Source: Nigrospora sphaerica | Lineage: Eukaryota; Ascomycota; Sordariomycetes; Amphisphaeriales; Apiosporaceae | Direction: 5' to 3' | Assembly: GCA_018287875.1 (NCBI GenBank) | Contig: JAGVVL010000029.1 | Location: forward strand, 310,001-374,000 | DNA: 64,000 nucleotides | In this document: in pieces, positions 33,213 through 46,830 of the stretch | How positions within the stretch are numbered: the first letter of the stretch is position 1 | How the letters are laid out: every line of letters starts with the position of its first letter | The notes under the pieces: generated by a model | Seen by the model: the letters and a program-made list of their open reading frames with translations, nothing else | Told to the model about the DNA's origin: nothing | Database searches by the model: none | Made by a program: the position numbers and the translations under genes

Positions 33213-33900
33213 CTAATGAAAATATAAGCTCATCGCTGATAATCGCTGCTCAATGATTGCCATTACTTGTACAATCGATAAGCACGTGGTATCGATAATG
33301 CAGGCCTCCGGTATCGCCTGAAGTGTCGCTGCTAGTCGAGGCTGATCAGTTGTATCTCGTTGTACAATAGCATTTCTAATTTCAGTAAGGCTAGCATAGT
33401 TCCCTTTTGCTTCAACTCTAGTTGCCGACGCTTAGCTCTCGCTTCTAGTGAAGCACTCAAAAAAACTTGCAAATTGCCTCAGGAAAGATAGTCTCTCCCA
33501 TATCTCGCCCATCTGCTACTAACCCTGGTGCTTTCTGAAAAGCCCGTTGTGGCCCTAGTAAAGCCTCTCGAACTAAACGGTAGCCTGCAATTTTTGAAGC
33601 CTTTAACCCGCATGTTTCTGTTCTTAATTCTTGTGTCACTTCTTGATCTTTCCAAAATACCCTTAATTGAGGGATACCTTGACTATCGTTTACCACCTGA
33701 CAAACTGGATCTAGTTGACTAGCTAACTTGGCCATGCTTTCTTCTGATTCAATAGCAGCCTTACTTCGCTCTGCTTCTAACGCTAATAAACGATAGAAAA
33801 TACCACTGTCTAAATAATGAAAACCTAACTTAGCTGCTAAGCGCAAACTAATCGTTCCTTTACCTGCCCCACATAAACCATCTAGCGTAATAACCGGCAC
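33213..33900 (-). CDS. cmk: Cytidylate kinase (two frame breaks)
   Basis: Cmk phosphorylates CMP and dCMP. The N-terminal P-loop DGLCGAGKGTIS, FHYLDSGIFYRLLA and the VADGRDMGETIFPEA motif are standard. The open frame ends early (33,457), but a T-run one base short at 33459-33465 (A7 on +) and another at 33402-33408 restore the C-terminal third (SASLEARAKRRQLELK; TTDQPRLAATLQAIP; CLSIVQVM), ending at TAG 33213-33215. Restored length is about 229 residues (E. coli 227). It leads rpsA with an 8-base gap. Confidence 0.92.
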
Positions 33901-33922
33901 GTTTTTTTATGCATAAAAACAG

Positions 33923-34378
33923 CTACGCGGAGGCATCCTGTTTTTTTTGCTCGTACATCGCATTAAAATCTACAGGTGGCAAATGTAAAGGCATAAACCC
34001 AGCCCTTAACACTAAATCCGATATTAATGCACTAGCATAAGGATATAGTAATGCAGGGCAGCTTACATTGACAATATGGGTTAATTCAGCTTCTGTAAAA
34101 CCCTGAATAGCAAATAAACCGCCCTGCGTGACTTCAACTAAAAATAATGTTTTGTTCTCTTGTTTAGCAGTGACTACTACCGTCAATTCTACCTTGTAAT
34201 TGCCTATACTCGAGTTAATTGACTCACTTTTAACTTCTAATTTTACATCTAAATTAGGCGTTTCACTGCCTTCAAATACCGAAGGTATGTTAGGCACTTC
34301 AGAAGACACCGTTGCATAAATGCGCTGCAAAACAAATTGATTACCCGTCAGATGGGAATTTTCATTAGTCATTGTCAT
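33923..34378 (-). CDS. secB: Protein-export chaperone SecB
   Basis: SecB is a tetrameric cytosolic chaperone that keeps preproteins unfolded and hands them to SecA. The 151-residue protein has the family features: FVLQRIYATVSSEVPNIP, NYKVELTVVVTAK, LFLVEVTQGGLFAIQGF and the CPALLYPYA(S)ALISDLVLRAGFMPLHLPPVDF block that binds SecA. Length is typical (155 in E. coli). It sits between a rhodanese-like gene and cmk; a rhodanese (yibN) next to secB is also the common enteric order. Intact. Confidence 0.95.
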   Translation of the reverse strand: MTMTNENSHLTGNQFVLQRIYATVSSEVPNIPSVFEGSETPNLDVKLEVKSESINSSIGNYKVELTVVVTAKQENKTLFLVEVTQGGLFAIQGFTEAELTHIVNVSCPALLYPYASALISDLVLRAGFMPLHLPPVDFNAMYEQKKQDASA

Positions 34379-34389
34379 ACTCTATCTCT

Positions 34390-34828
34390 TTATAAGGTTT
34401 GTATAGTAGGTAAATCCGCTTGTCTCCAAGCAACCATCCCACCCTCTAAATAATAAATATCTTCAATGCCTGCACGACGCAGTTGACTTAAATATTCTAA
34501 AGATGGTCGGCTTAAAGCAACCAAAATAACAGGATTTTTGGAGAAAATTGTTTGAGTATTTCCTCCATCGAAAACTCTTGAATTGAAAAAGCACCTGGTA
34601 TTCTCGAAAACAAAAATTCTTTTTTTCTCGCAGGTCTAACACATTAGCCGATTTGCGATTTAACAAAAGACTTGCTTGAGTCGGAGAAATAGATTTAGCA
34701 CCTACCATCCATTGAATATATTCAATAACACCTAAAGCTAGGATCAAAATCAGTGCAATACCAACCGCTACCCGATTTTTAAGACCAAACTTAATGAGTG
34801 GACTGAGCATGGTTGGTGTTATCTGCAA
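34390..34828 (-). CDS. Membrane-anchored rhodanese-like protein lacking the active-site cysteine (two frame breaks)
   Basis: A YibN-like protein: an N-terminal membrane helix ([20 protein letters not shown]) followed by one rhodanese fold. Two one-base losses (T7 34620-34626 and T5 34535-34539, plus-strand letters) cut the frame. Across them the fold continues through [10 protein letters not shown] and [11 protein letters not shown] to the loop [14 protein letters not shown] and the end [16 protein letters not shown]. Where active rhodaneses have Cys (VCKMG or similar), this one has Ala, so sulfur transfer is unlikely. Restored length is about 146 residues with stop TAA at 34390-34392. It overlaps the end of rpsP. 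A start at ATG 34810 is also possible. Confidence 0.78.
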
Positions 34829-35070
34829 TGGAGGATTGACTTAACCATTGTTTAAATAATCGCTTTACACGACTACCAGGACTGATTTGAGCACCTTGCT
34901 GTATCCAGTACTGATAACGCTCTGTGTTAATAGATAACTCTTGTTTGATCGGGTTAAAATAACCAAGCTTTTCAATAAAACTATCCCGTTTGGTGCGCTT
35001 ATCTGTTACAACAATGTGTCTAAAAGGAAGTTTTTTCTACCCCTGATGAAGCTAATCGGATCACAACCAT
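34791..35070 (-). CDS. rpsP: 30S ribosomal protein S16 (frame break near N-terminus)
   Basis: Easily missed because a break near the start leaves no long open frame from the ATG. From ATG 35068-35070 the frame reads [13 protein letters not shown], then a T6 run at 35031-35036 (A-run on the coding strand) is two bases short. After it the sequence continues [20 protein letters not shown] and [10 protein letters not shown], then [21 protein letters not shown], all characteristic of S16. Stop TAA is at 34791-34793; about 94 residues. In most bacteria rpsP is followed by rimM-trmD-rplS. Here it is followed by the rhodanese gene and secB. Confidence 0.85.
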
Positions 35071-35247
35071 AGTGAAAGGCCTACGAATATAATAGAATAA
35101 ATAAGCCTTTATTGTATCTAAAAAAAGAAATTGAAAAGCTTCATTCACCCTATTTATTATAAAACATGCAAACTCAGTAGAGCTATTGTATGATAAAGAC
35201 TAATGTCATTAAGGCACCTCGCGTATTAGTTGTATAATTTGCTTATT

Positions 35248-36236
35248 ATGTCTCAAACTCCCAACCATTTTAGCGATTCAACCTCAGAAAATCCATGGAC
35301 TGAAACCTTGGATCATTGGATGAAAGATTGTATTCAGTCTTTATGGCCCTCCGTCTATCCTACAATTGATTGGGCACAGCCTACAAATCTGATCAAGCAG
35401 ATAAGTTTTTTTGAACATACAGAGAATATCGAAGATAAAAACTTTATTTACCGTGTTCAAACTGTAGATAACACGCCCATACTTTTATGGATTCAAATTA
35501 ATTTCACTGAAGAAGCCTCACATACCTTTAGCAAGCCATTATTTGAAAAGTTTTATCAACTCTACCAAGAGTACAATGAAGCGGTACTACCACTTATCAT
35601 TTTTGCCAACGCACCAGTCAATAAAGAAATTCATCAACAGCAAATTCAAGTAGCCGAGCAAACAGTCTGTCAGTTTACTTTTGAACCCGCCTTTTTTAAA
35701 AGCTGGGATGAAAAAACCGACCACTTATTACAGTCCGATAATCCTTTTGAAAAAATTATCGGCATTTATCTCACCAACCAATCTACTCAAAAAGAGCCAG
35801 AGACAATTTATCAAGAACGCTTGAACCTCCATCGCACCTTATTGGAAAATGCCAGTAGTAAAGAAGAGTTTTTACTATGCTATACGTTTATGGATACCAT
35901 CATGCCCTTATCTGAATCTTTCAACCAGCGCTATCATGAAGAGATATACGAGCTAGAACGTAATGCCAAAGTAGATTATTTAACACATAACCACAATTAC
36001 GGCATTGATAAGTGGGAAAAAAAGGATTTAAGCAAGGCCAAAAAGAAACACAACGAGCAGTATTACAAAATATGGTAGCCGAGGGAATAGAGCGCGATTG
36101 TATTAAAAGAGTACTCAATCTTAATATTAGCGATACAGAATTTAATCGATTATTGCTACAAGAGTATTCCAAGGATAAACAAGACTCTCTAAGAAGTGAT
36201 ACGGATGCCATTCATCATGAATTGCAAACTATTTAA
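35248..36236 (+). CDS. Rpn-like PD-(D/E)XK nuclease family protein, probably degenerate (one frame break)
   Basis: Resembles the Rpn / PD-(D/E)XK 'transposase' family found in many copies in host-associated bacteria. An N-terminal region with the putative nuclease core (KNFIYRVQTVDNTPILLWIQIN) is followed by a C-terminal repeat-like tail (KGFKQGQKETQRAVLQNM...RVLNLN) typical of the family. An A7 run at 36017-36023 is one base short and separates the two. Restored length is about 330 residues. The usual catalytic E-x-Q on the core strand appears here as Q-x-N, so activity is doubtful. Start ATG 35248 is preferred over TTG 35230. It lies 40 bases before tRNA-Pro. Confidence 0.62.
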
Positions 36237-36275
36237 ATCCTTTGCATGCTATTGAATTGATTTAGACTATAAAAA

Positions 36276-36349
36276 CGGGGTGTAGCTCAGCCTGGAAGAG
36301 TACTCGCTTCGGGAGTGAGAAGTCGGAGGTTCAAATCCTCTCACCCCGA
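36276..36349 (+). tRNA. tRNA-Pro (anticodon CGG)
   Basis: A 74-nt cloverleaf: acceptor CGGGGTG pairs with CACCCCG, the anticodon loop TTCGGGA carries CGG, and the T-arm contains GGTTCAAATCC. The 3' CCA is not encoded; TAC follows discriminator A. Confidence 0.95.
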
Positions 36350-36355
36350 TACCCT

Positions 36356-37036
36356 TCATCTGCACGGACTAGCATCGCAGGACCTATAAGCACTTTCCTT
36401 TTGAGTGAAAGCTTCTAACAATACAGTCAAAATCTCTAGAGAGTCATCAAGATTTACTAGGCTAAATACTGTTTGATTTTTGTCATTTTGGATCTCCGTA
36501 TCTGCCTTGTAATCTATCAACAACTTAACTGATTGAATGCATTTTGCTTGCACTGCATCGTGCAATGCCGTCCACCCATAATCATCCTGTAAATCAATCC
36601 ATAACGCTTCTGTATCTTCTTTATCTTTTATGATGGGCATGGGAATTGTTTGTTCTAATAATTTTTGGATAATATCAGTTTTTGTAACCGCCCAATGCAG
36701 CACCGTTTTCCCATCTATATCTTGTATCGTCACATCAGGGTTTTGTGCTAACAGCATATCAATGATTTGGCGATTTCCATTCATCACAGCTATATGCAGT
36801 GGGGTTCGATCCTGACCATTCTGAACATTGATATTTTCTTTTTGTTCTAACAATTCACGTACCGCTTCTTGATCGCCTGCTTCAACCGCACGGTGCAAAG
36901 CCGTTTCCTCTTCATCTACCGATGCATCATCCACTGATGGTAGCGAGAATGCATCGTCTCCATTAAAAAAGGATAATCTGTAGTAGATGGCGTAGGCATA
37001 AATAGTATTTTCCGAAAAGATAAAAATAGCAGCCAT
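36356..37036 (-). CDS. Small ankyrin-repeat protein (226 residues)
   Basis: The first 25 residues are hydrophobic and aromatic (AAIFIFSENTIYAYAIYYRL) and could be a poor signal or membrane anchor. Residues about 42-215 hold five ankyrin units (TALHRAVEAG, TPLHIAVMNG, TVLHWAVTK, TALHDAVQAK, then a degenerate one). It faces tRNA-Pro tail to tail, 6 bases apart. Intact. Function unknown; membrane-linked protein binding is the most that can be said. Confidence 0.82.
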   Translation of the reverse strand: MAAIFIFSENTIYAYAIYYRLSFFNGDDAFSLPSVDDASVDEEETALHRAVEAGDQEAVRELLEQKENINVQNGQDRTPLHIAVMNGNRQIIDMLLAQNPDVTIQDIDGKTVLHWAVTKTDIIQKLLEQTIPMPIIKDKEDTEALWIDLQDDYGWTALHDAVQAKCIQSVKLLIDYKADTEIQNDKNQTVFSLVNLDDSLEILTVLLEAFTQKESAYRSCDASPCR

Positions 37037-37189
37037 AAAGGCTAACTCGGGTTTATACGCAAAATACTCTGGCTAAGCTACCCTGAAATTCTACGCATCC
37101 ACCATCTTTTCGAGCACATAACACCTGTTTGGATAGGGTCATCGAATATGATAAAATTAGGCTCTACAAATTTGTTTTAAATTAACTCA

Positions 37190-37678
37190 ATGTATAATAG
37201 TTCCGCGATAATTGTTGATACGCACGAGATGGTGCGTAAATTAATGGATACAGAGATGTCAGAAGCACAGGCAGAAGCGTTAGCTGACATGCAAATTAAG
37301 CTCATTGAGTACCAAAAACATCAATTGGATCAGCATTTAGAGCAATACCAACAGTACCGTGAACAATTTGCCACCAAAAATGAAGTGCAACATTTAGAAG
37401 ATAAAGCAGAAACCAAATTTAATCATTTAGAAGATCAAATTAATGCGCGTTTCCAACCTATGGAAGAACGCCTAGACACTAGTTTGGAACAACTAGAAGA
37501 AAGTTTTGATGATAACTTAAGTCAACTCGAAGAACGTTTCAACAATAAACTTGAACAACTGAATGGAAAAATAGAGCAACAAACGGCGCAATTTACTATT
37601 ATTGTTGGAGGCATTATAGTAACTGCTATTGGTGTGGTATTGCCCTTTTCCACTTACATTATCGGTCTATTTAAATAA
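37190..37678 (+). CDS. DUF1640-like coiled-coil protein with C-terminal membrane anchor
   Basis: 162 residues. The N-terminus [26 protein letters not shown] resembles the start of DUF1640 proteins (THK-F-KL-x4-SE-QAEAL). A long coiled coil (about 40-130) follows with recurring LEDKxE / LEERF units, then a hydrophobic helix at the end ([24 protein letters not shown]). The family is widespread and poorly understood; the eukaryotic relatives regulate the mitochondrial calcium uniporter. It overlaps the 3' end of ddl by 8 bases, convergent. Intact. Confidence 0.72.
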   Translation: MYNSSAIIVDTHEMVRKLMDTEMSEAQAEALADMQIKLIEYQKHQLDQHLEQYQQYREQFATKNEVQHLEDKAETKFNHLEDQINARFQPMEERLDTSLEQLEESFDDNLSQLEERFNNKLEQLNGKIEQQTAQFTIIVGGIIVTAIGVVLPFSTYIIGLFK

Positions 37679-38677
37679 GGGAAGTGGGTTCTAAAGCTAA
37701 CTGGATTAAATGAGTCAGTAGAGCCCTCAAAGACTTTCCAGAGGCTTCCCATAACTTTGGATACATACTCACTTCTGTCAAACCAGGCAGCGTATTCACT
37801 TCATTAAAATAAAATACCTGCGCTTGCTCTGACCAAAAAAGTCAATTCTTGCTAAATGCCGTAACCGTAGCAGCTGAAAAATTTTTGTGGCCATGGTTCT
37901 AATATGACTACTTTGTTCTATAGTCAATACAGCAGGCACTTGTAAAGTAGTCGACGTTGGCTCTATATATTTAGCGTCATAAGAATAAAAGTCTTCTTGT
38001 GTAATCACTTCGCCTGCCACACTAAGCAACAGAGAAGTATCAGGGGATAATGCTTCTAATGCCGCAATTTCTATCTCCCGAACGGGAGAAATGGCTTTCT
38101 CTATTAAAATCTGACGACTATATTGAAAAGCATAAGTCATTGCTTCTACAAGCTTATTAGCCGTGTAGACCTTGGTAATACCTACACTCGAGCCCTGATC
38201 AGAAGGCTTCACAAATAAAGGATATCCCAGCTTTTCAGCCTCCTTGAGACAGACCGTCTCATTAGCTTTCCAATGGGTGTTAGTCATCGTAATAAAAGGC
38301 ACCACAGGAATACCACCTTGCGTCTCAACTAACTGCTTGGCAAGTATTTTATCTATACCTAATACGGATCCTAAGATATCTGAACCGACATAGGGTTTCC
38401 CCCACAATCGAAAGAGCGCTGGAAAGGTGCCATCTTCTCCCCAATCCCCATGAACTACTGAAAAAATCACATCACACTCAAGGAAGGAAGGAAATGTGGG
38501 AGAGGTTACCAGAGGCTCATTCGGCGCTTTCACTAACCAATGACCAGTTTTTGTTACTTGTACGGTTATTAATCGAAACTGACTATAATCCAAGTGTTGA
38601 ATGACAGCAGCCGCTGAGCGCAATGAGACTTCATATTCAGAAGAAGCTCCACCATATACTAAAGCGACGGTAATCAT
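37671..38677 (-). CDS. ddl: D-alanine-D-alanine ligase (one frame break)
   Basis: Ddl joins two D-Ala for peptidoglycan stem peptides. ATP-grasp features: start [42 protein letters not shown], the glycine-rich loop [10 protein letters not shown], then the C-terminal ligase box. A T-run one base short (A6 on + at 37835-37840) cuts the frame before the metal-binding block. After it ARIDFFWSEQ continues into [20 protein letters not shown], ending at TAA 37671-37673. Restored length is about 336 residues. It lies outside an mra/mur cell-wall cluster, so it may be the only copy. Confidence 0.94.
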
Positions 38678-38950
38678 GAGTGCAACTATCTCCTTCTCGT
38701 ATTAAATAATATCCCTATTCTTTTCTATCTTTCTTATTGTACAAGCCTTGAATCAAGCAAGGAAGGCTTAAAACTTATAAGAGAATTGGTGGTTTCCCCA
38801 ATAGCTTAACCCAAAGGAATACCAGATACTGTGGACCAATTGCTTAAGTTGTATGTGGTATTTTTACCCCATAATCTGCCCAAGAGAAAAACTACAAGCT
38901 GTGGGTTAGACAATGCAAGCCTTACCATTAGATTACTATGGATATCCCCT

Positions 38951-41320
38951 ATGTCATACCCTATTGAACAACCATTGAATGAGACAAGCAAAGAAGTATT
39001 AGCTGCGATCGAAAGTTATGTAGGTGAATTGAAACTTACATTAGAGGATTCTGAATTACAAACACAATTAAATGCTTTACCACCCACGAAACAGGTAGAT
39101 ACTCAGAACTGTGAGAGACACATTCAGGAAACTAAACAATTGGCAAAGCTTGTATTAGAGCAAATTACGCAACTAAACAATAATCCAGACCATTCTCCTA
39201 CAGTTTTTAATAAAAATATTCGTTCGCTTTATCAGAAAGCACAAATACTATCCACCAATCCAATACTGTTAAGCATTGCGAATACTAAACAAGGTAGCCG
39301 TTCATTTGGCATGCTAGTACATCAATATATACTACCGTGTATTAAAAAATACCCACTGAATGATTTTAATCGCCGAACAAAAAATATGTAGATCCTCTGC
39401 AAGACAATGCTGATTTAGCCGGTGCAGATATTCCCTAATAGATGGATATATTTACTATGCCCCGACTTTAAATACACAGCTCACCCAACTTCCAACCCAA
39501 GCTTTGCCAGTAAATACAAAGCTAGATCTTAAATATGTTGATATTAAGGCCTTTTTTAAAGAGCGCTCTAAAGAGCGGCTTACTATTCCAGTGCATAGTA
39601 TCTTTAATATGCTTGAAATACTGCACACAGAAGACAAGAACACTGCTTTCCAAAAACCTGTATTACTTTCTAACAATGCCAATTTAAAAGCCCCAAGATC
39701 GGTTTTACTTGTATCGGAAAGTCAAAAAAGGAATATGCTCACCAAGTAGCTTCGTCTCATACAATACATTTTCTTTCATATGAACGTTTAGGCTTATATG
39801 CTAGCCTAGGTACTCTAGGCTTTCCGATTCAAAGTATTATTGAAATCGACAAAGAGCTAGACCAAAAGATGTTTAAAAATCAAGGTCTTAAACTTTTAAT
39901 AAGTTTAATCGTTCAGTTCCTTTCCGCAAAGGGAGACAAGAGCCTGACTGCTATTCAAGCAGATGTCATTAGGCTTGCAAGAATAGTAAATATATTGAAG
40001 CAAAATCAGGAAAACAAAAGTTTTTTGAATAATGTTATTAATCAATCTAAAAAAAATAACTTTATAAATAAACAAGAAGCGCAATATCTTGCGCAAGTAA
40101 TAAATGAGAATTTTAACACTGAATCCTCTGACACAGCATCACAGAATTCAGAGGCTTCTAATGCCTCCCCTCACAAAACAGGCAGCACATCACCTACTTC
40201 TAGCACTAAAAGTCATGATTTCTCTGACTCTGCCGTCGATGTGAAAGGCAATCAATTACCTCCAGGGCTTCAACAGCTAAACGCAGCATGCAACGAGCTT
40301 AACAAGGTTTCCGAAGCGCTTCAGAAAAAGATGCAAGCGGAAGATTCAGAATTAATAGCGTGGGGAGCCCAGTACCTCGTTTTTCAGACAGCGACAGAAG
40401 ATTATACAGTAGAGGAGAAAAAGGAGGCGTTAAAGAAATTACAGTTACTAGAGGACGCAAATTTGCAAGAGTGCTATGCACTATTTGGCATACCTACGCT
40501 TATTCGAGAAGAAAAGGAGACATTAGAAGAGCTTGTGGGTCTTCAAGAGACTTTGAAATACTATCAAACCTTAGCTAACGAACATAAAAGCGATTTCGAG
40601 AAGAGAAGTGTTGGAACCTATCCAGTCTTAGAGAAGGCAATACCTAATACAAGCATTTTAGATTTACTACCGAACCACGAGGGTAAAGGCAAAGCAAATA
40701 AGTTGCCTTTTCGAGAAAGCCTCACTGCTCTTATGAAAGAACTCAACGCATTTATCGAGATTGCGACCACCCAAAGAGAAGTGATAGCTAACTTCTTATT
40801 AAACACAGACGTTACTTTTCCACATTCTTTACATCAAACTCAGGCTACACTAGATAAAATAGATAAAATTTATAACAAGATATGCAAACTTACAAAAGAT
40901 GGCACTCTAGAACAAAAAAGAATAATCGAAAAGAGGCTAGATAACTATCAGGATCAGTCTTTGCTAGTATTATCTGAAAAATTCCAATGCCAGTCTTTAA
41001 AAGAAGTTAAAAATGTTATAGAAGGCATATATTCAGTGCTTAAAAATAACGAATTATGCTCTTTAATTGTAGCAAATGAAAAAAGTTTCACAGAAAGTGT
41101 ACAAACGAAAATAAAAGAAAGGTCAGCTTCTTCTAAAGCTACGACTAAAAGCCATAACTCATCGAAGGATCATGATAGAAGACACAGCCATTCACATCAC
41201 GATAAAGAGAAGCATCAAAAACCAAAAAGCTCTGCACTTGGTTTTTTCAAAAATCTATTTAACTCTGATAATAGGCATACAAGCGATATACACAAACCTA
41301 AGTCTCGTAGCAAACGCTAA
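38951..41320 (+). CDS. Large unknown protein (about 790 residues), split by three frame breaks
   Basis: Three separate frames (from 38,951, about 39,385 and 39,730) join into one when three runs are each one base short: A6 39379-39384, C3 39433-39435 and A6 39724-39729. Start ATG 38951 (MSYPIEQPLNETSK) is preferred over upstream in-frame codons. The N-terminal 300 residues are helical with a globular stretch (IPLIDGYIYYAPTL; HFLSYERLGLYASLG). About 400-470 is a Ser/Thr-rich disordered linker (ASQNSEASNASPHKTGS). A helical region follows, and the C-terminus is basic and His-rich (HDRRHSHSHHDKEKHQK) ending KSRSKR. No signal peptide. Family not recognised. The His-rich tail could bind metal, but that is speculation. 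A strong terminator follows the stop. Confidence 0.65.
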
Positions 41321-41344
41321 AACAAAGCTGTATAGCTTTGTTTT
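41319..41344 (+). terminator. Intrinsic terminator
   Basis: A perfect 11-bp stem AAAACAAAGCT / AGCTTTGTTTT with a GTAT loop begins inside the stop codon of the preceding gene. The right arm ends in TTTT, a standard intrinsic terminator. Confidence 0.85.
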
Positions 41345-41992
41345 ACCTATCTACCTAACATGACCAGCTACTTGAGATAAACATAAGCAGCATTGACTGA
41401 AAACCTAAGGCAATGGATAGTCAAACCCGATATAGATACTAGGTAAGCTTAAGACTACCAATAATCAGTATTTATGATTTTTAATTATGCATATAAAGCA
41501 TAAAATACCAGCATTTAAGGTAGTAGCGCTTCATTATTTCGCTTTACCACTAGACTTTTCAGCAGTGCTTAGCCTGTAGAGGGTCATTCTATACTACAAA
41601 GATAACTAAATAGCTATTCAGGAAGTATATCAAAAGTTGTATTCATAAGATGGAACTTTCTTATTAGAGAAGAGATTCTAAAAGTATAAAAAGATAGCTT
41701 ATTCACATCCTAAAAGAGCATAAAATACTGTGAACCTAGTATCACTAGTTAATATAATTATCCTACTAATAAATCTCGCGAGAAGCGCAAAAATAATAAT
41801 AATATAATTAATAAAAATAAAAGGTATAAACTGAAATAAAAAATGATTCGAAAATCATTATATATAAAAAAACTAAAGGAAATTGTCCGTAGAAGAAGGA
41901 CTCTTGAGATGAGATACAAACAGATGTGTATCGTTTAAGAAAGCAATTAAGCGTAGTAAAAGCAAAACAGTAGATATATTTTTATCTTTTAA
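41345..41992. other. AT-rich intergenic region
   Basis: No gene is seen. The region is strongly AT-biased and holds only a small hairpin AATGATT / AATCATT (41842-41859). It separates the plus-strand unknown gene from the end of the rRNA operon. Confidence 0.5.
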
Positions 41993-42026
41993 ATCATAGA
42001 TTGATAAAGATTTATCAACCTATGAT
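41993..42026 (-). terminator. Putative rRNA operon terminator hairpin
   Basis: A 16-bp stem with one mismatch, ATCATAGATTGATAAA (41993-42008) against TTTATCAACCTATGAT (42011-42026), with a 2-base gap. It lies about 25 bases after the 3' end of 5S rRNA on the minus strand. Confidence 0.65.
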
Positions 42027-42051
42027 TATCCTAAAAGATTTTTTCAATAAA

Positions 42052-42171
42052 AACCTGGCAATGTCCTACTTTCGCACGGAGGATACCCCGCACTATCATC
42101 GGCGCAGAACGGTTTCACTGCTGAGTTCGGAATGGATTCAGGTGGTTCCCGCTCGCTATGGTCGCCAGGAA
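42052..42171 (-). rRNA. rrf: 5S ribosomal RNA
   Basis: The terminal helix CCTGGC / GCCAGG closes a 120-nt unit, with the conserved internal blocks CCATTCCGAACTCAGCAGTG and GTGCGAAAGTAGGACATTGCC. The ends are placed by the terminal helix and may be off by one or two bases. Confidence 0.93.
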
Positions 42172-42232
42172 ATGGGCTGCTTATTCAGCAAATTGGGTAT
42201 GTTCATCTAAAAATGGTCAGTAGGATTCTTAA

Positions 42233-45139
<2,907 letters not shown>

Positions 45140-45372
45140 TTAAGAATCCAACTTACCATTTTATGGCTTGCTAGATACTATAATTATACTATTGAACGCT
45201 ACATGCAACATACCTCGAATTAACAAAATGTTATAATAACAATCTATTAATTCAGCGAATCAACAATTTATCTTTTACAATAAAATATTGATTCTATTTT
45301 TTTGCTTTTACTATTCTTAATTATCAAAATGAACAATCCACTGAGTACCTGAGATACTCAATTTCTAAATTG

Positions 45373-45445
45373 TGGAGCCAGTCGGGATTGAACCGACGAC
45401 CTTCGGCGTGCAAAGCCGACGCTCTCCCAGCTGAGCTATGGCCCC
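45373..45445 (-). tRNA. tRNA-Ala (anticodon TGC)
   Basis: 73 nt with acceptor GGGGCCA / TGGCTCC (one G-T pair), anticodon loop TTTGCAC and T-loop GGTTCAATCC. It is in the usual place between tRNA-Ile and 23S. A CCA end is not encoded. Confidence 0.96.
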
Positions 45446-45461
45446 TCTGGTTATTACAATC

Positions 45462-45488
45462 TGGGTCTGGATGGATTTGAACCATCGG

Positions 45489-45519
<31 letters not shown>

Positions 45520-45534
45520 CTGAGCTACAGACCC
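45462..45534 (-). tRNA. tRNA-Ile (anticodon GAT)
   Basis: 73 nt with acceptor GGGTCTG / CAGACCC, anticodon GAT in the loop TTGATAA, and T-loop GGTTCAAATCC. It lies in the 16S-23S spacer upstream of tRNA-Ala. CCA is not encoded. Confidence 0.96.
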
Positions 45535-45599
45535 GTAATCTTAGAGTGTGTGTGGGCGCTTATCACTAAATAACACCTATCTCTCTTATTTTTTGAATT

Positions 45600-45600
45600 T

Positions 45601-45651
<51 letters not shown>

Positions 45652-45720
45652 ACCCCAGTCATAAATCTTACCGTGGGCGGCGACCTCCTTGCGGTTAGTC
45701 AACCGACGTCTGGTAAAATC

Positions 45721-45758
<38 letters not shown>

Positions 45759-45806
45759 AGAACGTATTCACCGCAACGTGCTGATTTGCGATTACTAGCG
45801 ATTCCA

Positions 45807-45839
<33 letters not shown>

Positions 45840-46044
45840 GACTACGAGATACTTTAGGAGATTAGCTCACTCTCGCGAGTTGGCGACTCATTGTGTACCC
45901 CATTGTAGCACGTGTGTTGCCCTACTCATAAGGGCCATGATGACTTGACGTCGTCCTCGCCTTCCTCCGGTTTATCACCGGCAGTCTCCCTAGAGTGCTC
46001 AGCATTACCTGTAGCAACAAGGGACAAGGGTTGCGCTCGTTAAA

Positions 46045-46098
<54 letters not shown>

Positions 46099-46175
46099 CA
46101 CTTGGTTCCTTTCGGCACTCCAGCCTCTCGGCCGGATTCCAAAGATGTCAAGAGTAGGTAAGGTTTTTCGAGTTG

Positions 46176-46224
<49 letters not shown>

Positions 46225-46333
46225 TCTTTGAGTTTTAGTCTTGCGACCGTACTTCCCAGGCGGTAAACTTAACGCGTTAGCTTCGCTACGCATGGATTTT
46301 TCCACACACAGCCAGTTTACATCGTTTACTGCA

Positions 46334-46369
<36 letters not shown>

Positions 46370-46761
46370 TGCCTTCGCGCCTCAGTGTCAGTATAGAGCC
46401 AGGCTGTCGCCTTCGCCACTGGTGTTCCTTTCGATATCTACACATTTCACCGCTACACCGAAAGTTCCACAGCCCCTCTCTCACTCTAGTAACCCGGTAT
46501 TTAATGCCCTTTCTCGGTTGAGCCGAGAGCTTTCACATTAAACCTAAATTACCACCTACACGCCCTTTACGCCCAATCATTCCGATTAACGCTTGCACCC
46601 TCTGTCTCACCGCGGCTGCTGGCACAGAGTTAGCCGGTACTTATTCTGAGGGTACCGTCAATAGACTTGTATTATTAGTACAAGCTACTTCTTCCCCTCC
46701 TAAAGTGCTTTACAACCCGAAGGCCTTCTTCACACACGTGGTATTGCTGGATCAGGGTTTC

Positions 46762-46830
<69 letters not shown>

